From CAYVTZ01 sp964454685 (GTDB taxonomy: Bacteria; Bacillota; Clostridia; Christensenellales; Christensenellaceae): a stretch of 64,000 bases of DNA. The stretch lies in assembly GCA_964454685.1 (NCBI GenBank), contig CAYVTZ010000005.1:1-64000 (forward strand), read 5' to 3'. Each line of letters starts with the position of its first letter. Position 1 is the stretch's first letter. The notes under the pieces were generated by a model, which searched no databases, was not told the DNA's origin, and worked only from the letters and a program-made list of their open reading frames with translations. The position numbers were made by a program, and so were the translations under genes. This document shows positions 42,888 to 52,358 of this stretch, piece by piece.

Positions 42888-45041
42888 TCAATTCCCTTCC
42901 TTCACCATACTCAAGGAAATGCGCTTCTTTTCCACATCCACCGCCAGCACCCATACAGTCACAATATCGCCAACCTGCGCCGCTTCGGAAGGATGCTTGA
43001 TATAGCGGTCGGACATCTTGGAAATGTGCACCAGTCCGTCCTGATGTACCCCAATGTCCACAAACGCGCCAAAATCGATCACGTTGCGCACCGTGCCCAC
43101 CAGTTCCATGCCAGGCTTCAAATCTGAAATTTCCATCACATCCTCGCGTAGCTGCGGGCCCGGCAAGCTATCCCGAATGTCCCGCCCCGGCTTCACCAAC
43201 TCCGCAACAATGTCGCGCAAGGTCGGCACGCCGATTTCGCAGGCCTCCGCCACCTTCTGCTCTCCCGCCCGCTTCACTTGCTCGGGCAATTCGCCAATGC
43301 CGCCCGCTTTGATGTCCGCATCGCGGTATCCAAATAATTCCAAAATCCGCTTTGCCGCGTCATAGGATTCGGGGTGCACCGCTGTATTATCCAAAATCTG
43401 CTTTCCATCGGGAATGCGCAAAAATCCCGCGCATTGCTCATACGCTTTCGGACCCAGCTTTGATACCTTCTTGATCTGCGCCCGCGTTGTGAATGCGCCG
43501 TTTTCCTCTCGATACGCGCAAACGTTACGCGCCGTCGTCGCCGTCAGTCCCGCCACATAAGAAAGCAGCGATGCAGAAGCCGTGTTGATGTTCACCCCCA
43601 CGCTGTTCACGCAGTCCTCCACCACACCCAGCAGCGCCGCATCCAACTGCTGCATGGGCATATCGTGTTGATATTGACCTACGCCAATCGCCTTTGGGTC
43701 AATCTTTACCAGCTCTGCCATGGGGTCTTGCAGTCTGCGCGCGATGGAAACCGCACTGCGCAGCGAAACGTCAAACTCCGGAAACTCCTGCGCACCCAGC
43801 TTGGACGCAGAATAAACCGAAGCGCCCGCCTCATTCACAATCAGATAGGAAACTTGCCCGGAAATCTCCTTGAGCAATTCCGCCACAAATAATTCGGACT
43901 CCTTGGATGCCGTACCATTCCCAATGGCAATCACCTGCACCCCATGTGCACGAATCAATTCAGTCAACATTTTCTTTGCCTCCGCAGTCTTGTTGTGCGG
44001 CGGCGTTGGGTAAATCACATTCGTAGCAAGCACCTTGCCCGTCGCGTCCACCACTGCCAGCTTGCAGCCCGTGCGATATGCCGGATCAAACCCCAGCACC
44101 ACCTTGCCATGCAGCGGCGGCTGCATCAAGGTCGGCTTCAAATTCTGCCCAAACATCTTAATTGCCTGCGTGTTTGCGCGTTCGGTCAGTTCCCCGCGCA
44201 CCTCGCGCTCCAGCGACGGGAAAATCAGACGCTTCCAAGCATCCTGCGCCGCCTTACGCACCCAGTCTGCGGTGATGCTCTCCCCTTTGACGGCATATTG
44301 CTCCATCACGCGCAGCATACTCTCCCCGTCAATATCAATTTTCACTTTGAGGAATCCCTCTTTTTCGCCGCGATTGATGGCAAGTACACGATGGCTGGGG
44401 ATCCTCGAAACTGCCTCCGCAAACTCGTAATAAATGCGATAGACCGAATCCTCTTCCTTGGCAGCGGTCGTGCGCACTTCAGCGTGCAGATGCAGGAGTC
44501 GGCGTAAGGCACTGCGCAGCTTGGCGTCGTCCGAAATGTCCTCCGCAATGATGTCCATTGCCCCCGCCAGCGCCGCCGCCACATCCGCGACCTCTTTTTC
44601 CGGATTCACAAAAGGCGCGGCAAATTCCTCCACACTGCCCTGCCTGCAATCCTGCGCCCGCAGCCTCTCGGCAAGCAGCTCCAAACCACGCTCGCGCGCC
44701 ATCATCCCACGTGTCCGCCTCTTTTCCTTATAAGGCCGGTAAAGATCCTCCACTTCAGAAAGCGTCTTTGCCTGCTCGATGGCTTGGCGTAATGCCTGCG
44801 TCATCTTGCCCTGTTCCTCAATGGTGCTGCTCACCTCCTGCTTGCGCTTTTCCAGATTACGCAGCATGGTCAGCCGTTCGGATATCTCGCGCAACACCTG
44901 ATCGTCCATCGCTCCCGTCATTTCCTTGCGATATCGCGCAATAAACGGGATGGTGTTGCCATCGTCGATCAACGAAATAATGTTCCCGATGATGTTTGCG
45001 GAAACATTGAATTCCTTTGCCAGCATCGTTGCAATTTGCAT
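42888..45041 (-). CDS. tex: Tex family RNA-binding protein
   Basis: 717 residues, normal length. Tex N-terminal helical region, a YqgF/RNase H-like domain (VVLGFDPAYRTGCKLAVVD), two helix-hairpin-helix segments (GVGQYQHDM; VNINTASASLLSYVAGL) and a C-terminal S1 domain (GMELVGTVRNVIDFGAFVDIGVHQDGLVHISKMS). It binds nucleic acid and affects transcription. ATG 45041 has GAGG eight bases upstream; an in-frame ATG at 45059 is less likely. Confidence 0.95.
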   Translation of the reverse strand: MQIATMLAKEFNVSANIIGNIISLIDDGNTIPFIARYRKEMTGAMDDQVLREISERLTMLRNLEKRKQEVSSTIEEQGKMTQALRQAIEQAKTLSEVEDLYRPYKEKRRTRGMMARERGLELLAERLRAQDCRQGSVEEFAAPFVNPEKEVADVAAALAGAMDIIAEDISDDAKLRSALRRLLHLHAEVRTTAAKEEDSVYRIYYEFAEAVSRIPSHRVLAINRGEKEGFLKVKIDIDGESMLRVMEQYAVKGESITADWVRKAAQDAWKRLIFPSLEREVRGELTERANTQAIKMFGQNLKPTLMQPPLHGKVVLGFDPAYRTGCKLAVVDATGKVLATNVIYPTPPHNKTAEAKKMLTELIRAHGVQVIAIGNGTASKESELFVAELLKEISGQVSYLIVNEAGASVYSASKLGAQEFPEFDVSLRSAVSIARRLQDPMAELVKIDPKAIGVGQYQHDMPMQQLDAALLGVVEDCVNSVGVNINTASASLLSYVAGLTATTARNVCAYREENGAFTTRAQIKKVSKLGPKAYEQCAGFLRIPDGKQILDNTAVHPESYDAAKRILELFGYRDADIKAGGIGELPEQVKRAGEQKVAEACEIGVPTLRDIVAELVKPGRDIRDSLPGPQLREDVMEISDLKPGMELVGTVRNVIDFGAFVDIGVHQDGLVHISKMSDRYIKHPSEAAQVGDIVTVWVLAVDVEKKRISLSMVKEGN

Positions 45042-45115
45042 ATAGTCGCCTCGCTTCATCTTTTGTGATATCAGATACTATATCATATTTCGCACTGCAA
45101 CAAAAGGAAAACCCG

Positions 45116-45679
45116 CTAGCGCTTTTTCTTCATCCGCACAAGCAGGAAACCCAACGCCACCGCATATAGTGCCGCAAACAAAATCCACTCCATATATAAG
45201 GGATACGCCATCACCACAAACCGAAAAATCGCACCTGTCAGCAGACACAGCGGCAGCACCAACAGCAGCGCCGCATCCGCCATGCGCCACCACAACGGCT
45301 TTGCACTCCATGGATGCGCACCGATGCAGACCAGCCCCCCTGCGTGTAAGGCAAATCCCGCTAGGTATGCCCATCCATTCTGATATTCATACCGGATCGC
45401 AGCCGCGCATACCAGCCCCAGCACCAACAGCGCGGTTCCCGCTAGATTCCACGTTCGTACGCGCTGCATATCCGGCAGTTCCACTTCTTCTTTAAGTAAG
45501 TAGTCCGTCGGCACATCAAACAACGCGCTCAACGCAATGATATTTTGCACATCCGGCAGCGCCGTTCCGCTCTCCCATTTAGAAACCGCCTGACGCGTCA
45601 CATTCAGTTGTTCCGCAAGCTGCTCTTGTGATAATCCATGCTTTTTACGCTGCTCCGCTAATTTTTGATTGAATTGCAT
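45116..45679 (-). CDS. XRE-family regulator with membrane-spanning C-terminus
   Basis: 187 residues. Cro/C1 helix-turn-helix (about 5-60: LSQEQLAEQLNVTRQAVSKWESG) followed by about four hydrophobic spans. Membrane-bound XRE proteins of this type are common in Firmicutes and may sense envelope signals. Two palindromic sites lie upstream in the spacer shared with the divergent DUF4405 gene, suggesting autoregulation and control of that gene. Confidence 0.9.
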   Translation of the reverse strand: MQFNQKLAEQRKKHGLSQEQLAEQLNVTRQAVSKWESGTALPDVQNIIALSALFDVPTDYLLKEEVELPDMQRVRTWNLAGTALLVLGLVCAAAIRYEYQNGWAYLAGFALHAGGLVCIGAHPWSAKPLWWRMADAALLLVLPLCLLTGAIFRFVVMAYPLYMEWILFAALYAVALGFLLVRMKKKR

Positions 45680-45749
45680 CTCTTTCTCCTATCTGCCTGT
45701 TCCGGCCTCCGCTCCTTTTGATTCTAGCTGTCTGCAGCAAAAAAGCAAT

Positions 45750-45782
45750 CAACGCTTGGTTGCGTCTGTCAACGTTCGGTTG
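45750..45782. promoter_or_regulatory. Two palindromic operator-like sites
   Basis: CAACGCTTGGTTG (45750-45762) and CAACGTTCGGTTG (45770-45782), both CAAC-N5-GTTG, with centres 20 bases apart (about two helical turns). A minus-strand TTGACA (45772-45767) overlaps the second site and would be the -35 of the XRE gene, but its -10 (ATTGCT) is poor. Confidence 0.65.
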
Positions 45783-45881
45783 CATGCGCCATTTTTTAAC
45801 AAATCGGACACATTTCTCACAAAAAACGCTCACTTGCAAACGGTACATTAAAAGCGAAAGCTATGAAAGGAGTGACCCCTT

Positions 45882-46808
45882 ATGAATTCCCATACATCCC
45901 ATTCCGCTGATCGATTGCGCATCGGCAAAATGATATTGAATCTGGTTATGACGGTGTTATTCGCACTGCTGATGAAGGTCAGCTTCACCGGTCTGGAAGC
46001 ACATGAGGTCATCGGTCTCATGGTCGGTTTTTTATTTCTGGTGCACAATCTGCTCAACTATCAATGGATCGCAACCGCGCTGCGCCATCTGCGTCTGCTC
46101 AAGCCTGCGGCAAAGCTGCAAGCCATCACTGATTTGATTCTAATTGGCAGCGTCACGCTGATGATGATTGCGGGAGTACGCATTTCCGAGGCGGTGCTCC
46201 CACAGTTTGCCGCAGCCGATTCAACCGTGTGGTCCAATCTGCACCACATCGCCGCGTATGTCACGCTGGGTGGCATCGGCGTTCACATTTTTTCTCACGC
46301 CGCCTACATCGCCCAGGTATTCCGGCGCATGCGACAGCTTGTGCGCGAAAGCAAGGCACGCTCTTATGCTGCGCGCGGCGCTTCCCTTGGCATGGCAGCT
46401 TTTACCATTGCGCTAATCGTGCTGGGCTGTAATAACGACCCCTCCACAGAAAACCCGGTGTATATTGAAAGTTCTGCGCCCGCCGCACAAAGCATCGCAG
46501 ACCAAGCCGAAATCTCTGACGCATCCGGCTCCACCAACACGGAGGATTCGCAAATTGCTTCTGGGCAAGAGGAATCCCTTTCCCCCGCGCAAGAGGAAGC
46601 CGCGCAGCCCGCAGTCTCACTGGAAGAGTTCCTCAGCAGTATGTTTTGCAGCGGCTGTGGCAAGCGCTGCCCCCTGACCAATCTGCGTTGCGGCAAGGGT
46701 CAGGCATATTTGGAAGAAGCCACCGCGCAATACGAACAGCAATATGCCGCCGTTTCCACTTCCGTAGAACTGATGAATAATGAAACCAGCCGCGTCGTGG
46801 CAGGATAA
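45882..46808 (+). CDS. DUF4405-like membrane protein with cysteine-rich C-terminal tail
   Basis: 308 residues. Four membrane spans in the first 180 residues with histidines at helix ends (VHNLLN, NLHHIAAYV, GVHIFSHA), as in cytochrome b-like DUF4405 proteins that may bind haem. A lipobox-like LIVLGC follows (fifth span). The rest is an acidic linker and a tail with FCSGCGKRCPLTNLRCGKG, four cysteines likely to bind metal or an iron-sulfur cluster. A redox role is inference. ATG has AAAGGAGTG upstream. Confidence 0.78.
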   Translation: MNSHTSHSADRLRIGKMILNLVMTVLFALLMKVSFTGLEAHEVIGLMVGFLFLVHNLLNYQWIATALRHLRLLKPAAKLQAITDLILIGSVTLMMIAGVRISEAVLPQFAAADSTVWSNLHHIAAYVTLGGIGVHIFSHAAYIAQVFRRMRQLVRESKARSYAARGASLGMAAFTIALIVLGCNNDPSTENPVYIESSAPAAQSIADQAEISDASGSTNTEDSQIASGQEESLSPAQEEAAQPAVSLEEFLSSMFCSGCGKRCPLTNLRCGKGQAYLEEATAQYEQQYAAVSTSVELMNNETSRVVAG

Positions 46809-46815
46809 TTCAAAG

Positions 46816-46844
46816 CGGCAGCCCCAGTATAGCCGGGGCTGCCG
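46816..46844 (+). terminator. GC-rich hairpin after the DUF4405 gene
   Basis: CGGCAGCCCC (46816-46825) pairs perfectly with GGGGCTGCCG (46835-46844). No T-run follows, so it may be a processing or weak termination site. Confidence 0.5.
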
Positions 46845-47012
46845 AAAGCGTCAAAAAAAGTATTTGTACACGAGCAAGCTGTTAAAAAAGTCGCAAATCA
46901 AGGCGCCGGAAATTGCAAAAGGCGAGATTGAATATACGATTCATCGATATTTTCGTTAAGCCAGCCCTCCGCCACCTGCATTCCTTTCAAAGAATCCCGC
47001 ACGGTAATGCGC

Positions 47013-47447
47013 TTATGCCTGCGGCACATCGGGCGTTTTTTCACCGGGTGCGCGCACCTTCATCACTGCCCCCGCCACAAAAATACCGGGGATCACAATG
47101 CCTGCAATCACATTAACCAAAACATTACCGCTGTTCACCCCAAGGCAGAAAATAGAGCAAATAATCACAAAGATTCCCAAAAACACACAGCCCAGCGCGC
47201 GTGCCGGGTCATTCGCATTTCGAAATCCATATATCCCCGCAAACAATTCCAGCAGCGAGCTTCCAATGGAAATCACCGCCGCCCATGACATCATAAAAGA
47301 AAGCATGCTGGCAAACTGTCCGCCGGAAAATTCCCGCATCAAATAGCCATTGATCACAAATAACCCAATCCCGAATAAGATTCCGGCAATGCCTGCCAAA
47401 ACCATAAATACACCGGTCACCTTCAATACTTTCGTGCTGGTATCCAT
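47013..47447 (-). CDS. Four-span membrane protein, function unknown
   Basis: 144 residues with four hydrophobic spans and a short polar C-terminus. It resembles small DUF-type membrane proteins but I cannot name the family. ATG 47447 has AGGGGGT upstream; an in-frame start at 47468 is less likely. Confidence 0.65.
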   Translation of the reverse strand: MDTSTKVLKVTGVFMVLAGIAGILFGIGLFVINGYLMREFSGGQFASMLSFMMSWAAVISIGSSLLELFAGIYGFRNANDPARALGCVFLGIFVIICSIFCLGVNSGNVLVNVIAGIVIPGIFVAGAVMKVRAPGEKTPDVPQA

Positions 47448-47495
47448 CTCAGCTACCCCCTGTCCCACATTGTGGCAAAAGTCTTTACTATTATT

Positions 47496-47524
47496 AGTAT
47501 ATGCTCTGCGTCCAAAAAATTCAA
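47496..47524 (-). promoter_or_regulatory. Promoter of the four-span membrane protein gene
   Basis: Minus strand TTGAAT (47524-47519), 17 bases, TATACT (47501-47496). Confidence 0.7.
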
Positions 47525-47659
47525 ATCTTTTTCATAGAATCGATTTTTTTTATATTCTTCCCTCCCCTGCGCCCCGTATTACCTTTCCACTGCAACACAA
47601 AATCTCCTGCGAAGGATCGCGTCCAATCTTTTGCTTTTTCATGAAAACGCTCGGAAAAA

Positions 47660-47688
47660 TTGCATTACGATTCAGTTTATGCTATAAC
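47660..47688 (+). promoter_or_regulatory. Promoter of the AmmeMemoRadiSam operon
   Basis: TTGCAT (47660-47665), 17 bases, TATAAC (47683-47688), about 75 bases before the ATG at 47763. Confidence 0.7.
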
Positions 47689-47762
47689 TGAAAGTACAAA
47701 CTCTGTGTTTGCATCGTATCCATTACGACAGGCATAAATCCATACATTGAAGAGGCCAAACT

Positions 47763-49139
47763 ATGATTGTTTCTACGATTGTTTTCCCACACCCTCCCCT
47801 CATGCTGCCGGAAATCGGCCATGGTGAAGAGGCGGTGATTGAGCAAACCATAACCGCATGCAAGGATGCGGCGCGCACACTGATGCAGTCTCAACCTGAC
47901 GTGATTGTTGTGCTGTCTCCCCATACGATTTTATATTCCGATTATTTTCATATTTCCCCCGGTGAAGGCGCGGAAGGCAACTTTACCGCATTTGGCGCAC
48001 CGGAGGTCTCCTGCTCCATCCGGTATGATACACAATTTGTGCAGGCGTTGATCGAGCAGACCGCAGCCGCAGGGCTCCCCGCAGGCACGGAAGGGCAAAA
48101 GGATGCGGCGTTGGATCACGCAACCATGCTGCCGATGATGTTTCTGGCGCAGGAGGGCACATTGCCCCCCGTGGTGCGCGTCGGTATGAGCGGGCTTCCG
48201 CTTCTGCAACACTATCAGCTTGGTCAGTGCATTGCGGCAACGCAGCCGGAAAAGCGCGTCGCAATCGTCGCCAGTTCCGATCTTTCCCACCGCCTAAGCG
48301 AGGATGGTCAGTATGGCTATTCTCCACAGGGCGAGGCCTTTGATTCACAAATCAGCGATATTCTTTCCGGTGCAGAGTTCGGCAGATTGTTCGACATCAC
48401 GCCCGAATGTATCCGCGAAGCAGGCGAATGCGGGCTGCGCCCCATTGTGATGATGGCGGGCGCACTGGATGGGCTGTCTGTGGAAGGCTCCCTGCTTTCT
48501 TATCAAGCGCCGCTGGGCGTGGGATATGCCGTCGCTGCATACCATGTGGGCGAGCAGGATGCCGAGCGGCACGAATATGCGCAATACACCCGCAGGCTGC
48601 TGCAAAAGATGCAGCGCACCCGCAGAAAAGAGGATGCCTATGTGCAGTTGGCGCGCACCGCGCTTGAGCATTACATCCAGACCGGCGAAGCGCTTCCTCT
48701 GCCCGACGATCTCCCCGCCGAGCTTTTAGAGACTCGAGCCGCCACCTTTGTTTCACTCAAGTTGCAGGGGGAGCTGCGCGGCTGCATCGGCACACTGGAA
48801 CCTACGCAAAAAAATGTCGCGCTGGAAATCGTGCGCAACGCCATCAGCGCCGGAACGCAAGACCCGCGCTTTCCTGCCGTGCGGGAGCATGAGCTGCCTG
48901 CCATCATATACAGCGTAGATGTCCTGCAAACACCGGAGATCGTCGATTCTCCCGCCGATCTTAATCCGCGCCGCTATGGCGTCATCGTCAGTAAAGGTAC
49001 GCAGCGCGGCGTATTGCTGCCCAATCTTCCGGGCGTCTTCACCGTTCCGCAGCAAATTGAAATCGCCAAACAAAAGGCAGGCATCCGTTCCGATGCCCCC
49101 GTAACGCTGGCACGCTTTAAGGTGGTGAGGCACACATGA
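47763..49139 (+). CDS. AmmeMemoRadiSam system protein: MEMO domain fused to AMMECR1 domain
   Basis: 458 residues. The N-terminal half (1-265) is a MEMO/LigB extradiol-dioxygenase-like domain (FPHPPLMLPEIGHGEE, VVLSPHT, DHATMLPMMFLAQ, VASSDLSHRL supply the metal-site His/Asp residues). The C-terminal half (about 285-458) is an AMMECR1 domain with the signature LRGCIGTLEP. Fusions and operons of these with a radical SAM gene define the AmmeMemoRadiSam system, whose chemistry is unknown. GAGG precedes the ATG. The radical SAM partner follows with a four-base overlap. Confidence 0.94.
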   Translation: MIVSTIVFPHPPLMLPEIGHGEEAVIEQTITACKDAARTLMQSQPDVIVVLSPHTILYSDYFHISPGEGAEGNFTAFGAPEVSCSIRYDTQFVQALIEQTAAAGLPAGTEGQKDAALDHATMLPMMFLAQEGTLPPVVRVGMSGLPLLQHYQLGQCIAATQPEKRVAIVASSDLSHRLSEDGQYGYSPQGEAFDSQISDILSGAEFGRLFDITPECIREAGECGLRPIVMMAGALDGLSVEGSLLSYQAPLGVGYAVAAYHVGEQDAERHEYAQYTRRLLQKMQRTRRKEDAYVQLARTALEHYIQTGEALPLPDDLPAELLETRAATFVSLKLQGELRGCIGTLEPTQKNVALEIVRNAISAGTQDPRFPAVREHELPAIIYSVDVLQTPEIVDSPADLNPRRYGVIVSKGTQRGVLLPNLPGVFTVPQQIEIAKQKAGIRSDAPVTLARFKVVRHT

Positions 49140-49948
49140 CCTGTGATCTTTGTCCGCATCGATGCAATATTGCCGAGGGTGCACTGGGGTTATGTCAGGC
49201 ACGGCGCGCGGTCCGGCGCAGCATCCTTCCGGACACCTACGGCAAAGTTTCCGCACTGCTGCTCGATCCTGTGGAAAAAAAGCCTTTGGCTATGTTTTTC
49301 CCCGGAAGGTCGATCCTTTCTGTTGGCAGCTATGGTTGCAACATGCGCTGCGGCTTCTGTCAAAACTACGATATTTCCATGCACATGCCCGCCATGGGGC
49401 GCACGCGCTATCTTTCGCCGGAGGAGCTGGCACAGCAGGCGGCCTCCATTCCGCACAACATCGGCATCGCCTTCACATATAACGAGCCGCTCATCGGTCT
49501 GGAATATGTGCTGGATTCCGCACATCTTGTGCGCGAACGCGGCATGAAAACCGTAGCCGTGACCAACGGCATGCTAAGTGAACCCTATCACGAAGCGCTG
49601 TTTTCCTGCATTGACGCGCTGAATATCGACCTGAAAGGTTTCACAGATTCCTTTTATCGGGAGCTGGGCGGCGATCTGCGCACGGTACTGCGCTTCATCG
49701 AAAACGCCTTGCAGCGCTGCCATGTGGAAATCACCACGCTCATCGTTCCCGGTAAAAACGATGATCCCGCACAAATCGGCGCGCTGTGCGCGTGGCTCGC
49801 GGCGCACGGTAATGTGCCGCTGCATCTGACGCGATATTTCCCACACTATCAGTGCGAAATGCCCGCCACCCCACTTGCCGTGATGCACGATCTGGCAGCC
49901 GAAGCACGCAAACACCTCTCTCATGTATTTTTGGGGAACTGTGGATGA
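49136..49948 (+). CDS. AmmeMemoRadiSam system radical SAM enzyme
   Basis: 270 residues. The radical SAM cluster motif is CNMRCGFC (CxxxCxxC), with a pyruvate-formate-lyase-activase-like pattern (AFTYNEPLIGLEYVLD, IDLKGFTDSFYREL) and an N-terminal CDLCPHRCNI cysteine cluster. It would generate a 5'-deoxyadenosyl radical; the substrate is unknown. It is translationally coupled to the MEMO-AMMECR1 gene (ATGA overlap). Confidence 0.94.
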   Translation: MTCDLCPHRCNIAEGALGLCQARRAVRRSILPDTYGKVSALLLDPVEKKPLAMFFPGRSILSVGSYGCNMRCGFCQNYDISMHMPAMGRTRYLSPEELAQQAASIPHNIGIAFTYNEPLIGLEYVLDSAHLVRERGMKTVAVTNGMLSEPYHEALFSCIDALNIDLKGFTDSFYRELGGDLRTVLRFIENALQRCHVEITTLIVPGKNDDPAQIGALCAWLAAHGNVPLHLTRYFPHYQCEMPATPLAVMHDLAAEARKHLSHVFLGNCG

Positions 49949-50760
49949 TGGAACGTACACCCTCCATTGCTCTGGTTTTGTCCGGCGGCGGCGCAAACGG
50001 CGCATATCAAGTTGGCGTGTACTGCGCTATGGAACAATTAGGTTTGCTTCCCTATACCAAATACCTCAGCGGCACCTCCATCGGCGCGCTCAACGCATTG
50101 GTATTTTGTTGCACTCCTTCGGCGCAATATTGCGCGGAGGTCTGGCACTCCTTGCGCCTGCCCGCCCTGCTGTCTCCCAAGCGGCACTCCCCCTTCAAGC
50201 GAGAAGGGCACGGCTTCTTCTCTTCGCGGCGCTTTCGTGATCTCATCACGCGGCGCTTCAATCTCACGTTGCTGGGTCAGAACACGCGTCACGCATATGT
50301 CTGTGCCTATAATCTTGATGATGAGTGCATTGAGTTTTTGTGTCTGAATGATCTGCCCCTGCCGGAACAGCTGGATGCCGCGGTTGCCGCCGCCACGCTG
50401 CCCGTCGTGTTTGAGCCCATCCACGTGTGCGGGCATTGGTATTGTGATGCCGGAGCAACGCACGTGCGCGGTCGTGCATGCCTGAACGTACCCGTTGCGC
50501 CCGTGCTCGCGCATCATCCGGATGTCATCATCGTCGTCACGTTACACCCGTCCGATACGTTCGAGGTTCCGGCCGATTGCAGCGCCCGCATCATTCACAT
50601 CGCGCCCTCCCGCCCCATCGAGCCTGCGCGTAATCTGGGAATTTTACACTTCTTTCGCAATTCGCTTGCCGGCAAAATCAAGCTTGGCTATGCAGACGCA
50701 CTGGAGCTCCTGCGCCCCCTGTCCGGGGAAATTTGCACGCAGGATCCTTCACACCCCTGA
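49945..50760 (+). CDS. Patatin-like phospholipase
   Basis: 271 residues. Oxyanion motif GGGANGAYQVG, nucleophile GTSIG and the Asp of the dyad in YCDAGATHV (DAG instead of the common DGG/DGA). Probably a cytoplasmic lipid acyl hydrolase; no signal peptide. The start (ATGATG at 49945/49948) overlaps the radical SAM stop, so it is in the same operon, which is not part of the standard AmmeMemoRadiSam set. Confidence 0.9.
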   Translation: MMERTPSIALVLSGGGANGAYQVGVYCAMEQLGLLPYTKYLSGTSIGALNALVFCCTPSAQYCAEVWHSLRLPALLSPKRHSPFKREGHGFFSSRRFRDLITRRFNLTLLGQNTRHAYVCAYNLDDECIEFLCLNDLPLPEQLDAAVAAATLPVVFEPIHVCGHWYCDAGATHVRGRACLNVPVAPVLAHHPDVIIVVTLHPSDTFEVPADCSARIIHIAPSRPIEPARNLGILHFFRNSLAGKIKLGYADALELLRPLSGEICTQDPSHP

Positions 50761-50903
50761 AAAACAAATCCTCACGGCCCGCTCTTTGCAGGCATGTCCA
50801 TTCAAAAGCGCCCTCCCGCATGTTTCACCTGCTCGTAGCACTTTGGCGCGGTTTGTGTTACAATCATTCTGAAAAAATCAGTTCAATCTCAAGGCGGTTT
50901 TGT

Positions 50904-52358
50904 ATGCGGACACTTTTTCGGCGGATCATTCTACTCACGGCATTGCTGGTCGTGCTTCCTTTCTCTTGCGGCTATGCGCTTACAGATACGCAGTCCACGG
51001 CGATTCAGGCATTGCTGGACGATGCCCGCCGGGTCTCCGGCGTACCGGGGATGTCTGTTGCCATCGTTGACCACGATCAAACCTTCTTCCTCTCTTCCGG
51101 CAATGCAAATCGTGAGCAGGCACTGCAGGCAGACGCATCCACCTTGTATGAGTTGGCTTCCGTCAGTAAAGCGTTCACCGGCATGGGTATTCTGCTGCTG
51201 GAGGAACGCGGATTGCTCTCCATGCAAGATTCGATTCAAACATATTTACCTTGGCTCACGTTCCAACATCGGGGAACCCCCGTCGACATGAGCCGCGTCA
51301 CACTCAACCATTTCCTGCATCACACCAGCGGCATCACCAATCAAAAGCACTCCGCCAAAATCCCCGAAGGGAATACGCCGGATATGCTGCAAAAAACCAT
51401 AGAAGCACTTGTAGATGTCGAATTGGCGTTTCGTCCCGGAGAGCGCTACGAATACGGAACCACCAATTACGATGTACTCGCGTTGGTCATAGAGCAAGTG
51501 TCCGGACAAAAATATGAGGACTATATGCAGGAAAATGTGTTTGCCCCGCTGGAACTGCACGATACGTTTCTTGATGCAGACGCAGCAAAAGCGACCGGAC
51601 GCATGGCGCAGGGCTATCGCACTTCCTTTTTTCTCACAATGCCCTATCACGCGCCGGAGTATGGCGGAAACAAGGCCGCCGGATACATCATGTCCTCCGC
51701 GCAGGATATGGCGCGCTGGATGCGTATACAAATGGGAATGATCTCGGTTCCCTCGCTTTTTTCCAATGCCGTCGCGCAGTCCCATCACGGTGATGCCTCT
51801 GTCGCCGACACCCACGGCATGCGTTATGCGGCGGGTTGGGAGGTCAATGCCGACCAAAGTTTGATTCGTCATGCCGGCAACAATCCCAACTTCTCGACAA
51901 ACGTATATCTATATCCACAGGAGCAAATCGGCATTTGCCTGCTGACCAACGGCGCCAACACCAATACAGACTTCGTGGAACAGATCAAAAATATCTTGGA
52001 TGGTAGCCCGGCGCAGGCTTACGTCATGAGCAGCACACAAATTTTGGATCTCTTCTTTTCCTGCGGCGTCATTCTTCTTTGCCCGCTGACGGTGCTCTTC
52101 ATCGTGCTGGGCGTGCGCAAACGGCAGGCAGGCGCTTCGCCCCGCCCCAAACGCAAGTCGCTGCCCATTCTGATCCTGCTTGGCGGAGTCATCGCCTTTT
52201 GCATCACATTTCCTATGCTTATCGGGTTCAACTGGTCTGTGTTATTGGTCTGGCAGGGATATAGCCCGCTTGCTTTTTTGCTCATCCTTCCCTGTTTCGT
52301 CGCATCCATCGCATGGTTCTCGGCCGTCCGGTCGCCGCGCGCCAAGCAATCGTCCTAA
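50904..52358 (+). CDS. Serine hydrolase of the beta-lactamase/PBP class C family, membrane anchored
   Basis: 484 residues. Signal peptide (1-26), beta-lactamase-like domain with SxxK as SVSKAF (catalytic Ser/Lys), a Tyr-containing second motif (YEYGTTNYD) and a HHTSG segment, then about three C-terminal membrane spans from residue 375. Family members are D-alanyl esterases/peptidases or esterases of unknown substrate; resistance is not implied. ATG 50904 has AAGGCGG upstream. An extended -10 (TGTTACAAT, about 50856-50864) lies 40 bases before. Confidence 0.85.
   Translation: MRTLFRRIILLTALLVVLPFSCGYALTDTQSTAIQALLDDARRVSGVPGMSVAIVDHDQTFFLSSGNANREQALQADASTLYELASVSKAFTGMGILLLEERGLLSMQDSIQTYLPWLTFQHRGTPVDMSRVTLNHFLHHTSGITNQKHSAKIPEGNTPDMLQKTIEALVDVELAFRPGERYEYGTTNYDVLALVIEQVSGQKYEDYMQENVFAPLELHDTFLDADAAKATGRMAQGYRTSFFLTMPYHAPEYGGNKAAGYIMSSAQDMARWMRIQMGMISVPSLFSNAVAQSHHGDASVADTHGMRYAAGWEVNADQSLIRHAGNNPNFSTNVYLYPQEQIGICLLTNGANTNTDFVEQIKNILDGSPAQAYVMSSTQILDLFFSCGVILLCPLTVLFIVLGVRKRQAGASPRPKRKSLPILILLGGVIAFCITFPMLIGFNWSVLLVWQGYSPLAFLLILPCFVASIAWFSAVRSPRAKQSS

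Larger units (their letters stand above)
47448..47762. other. Divergent spacer before the AmmeMemoRadiSam genes
   Basis: 315 bases with a leftward promoter (47496-47524) and a rightward promoter (47660-47688). The middle is AT-rich; no gene is seen. Confidence 0.65.
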
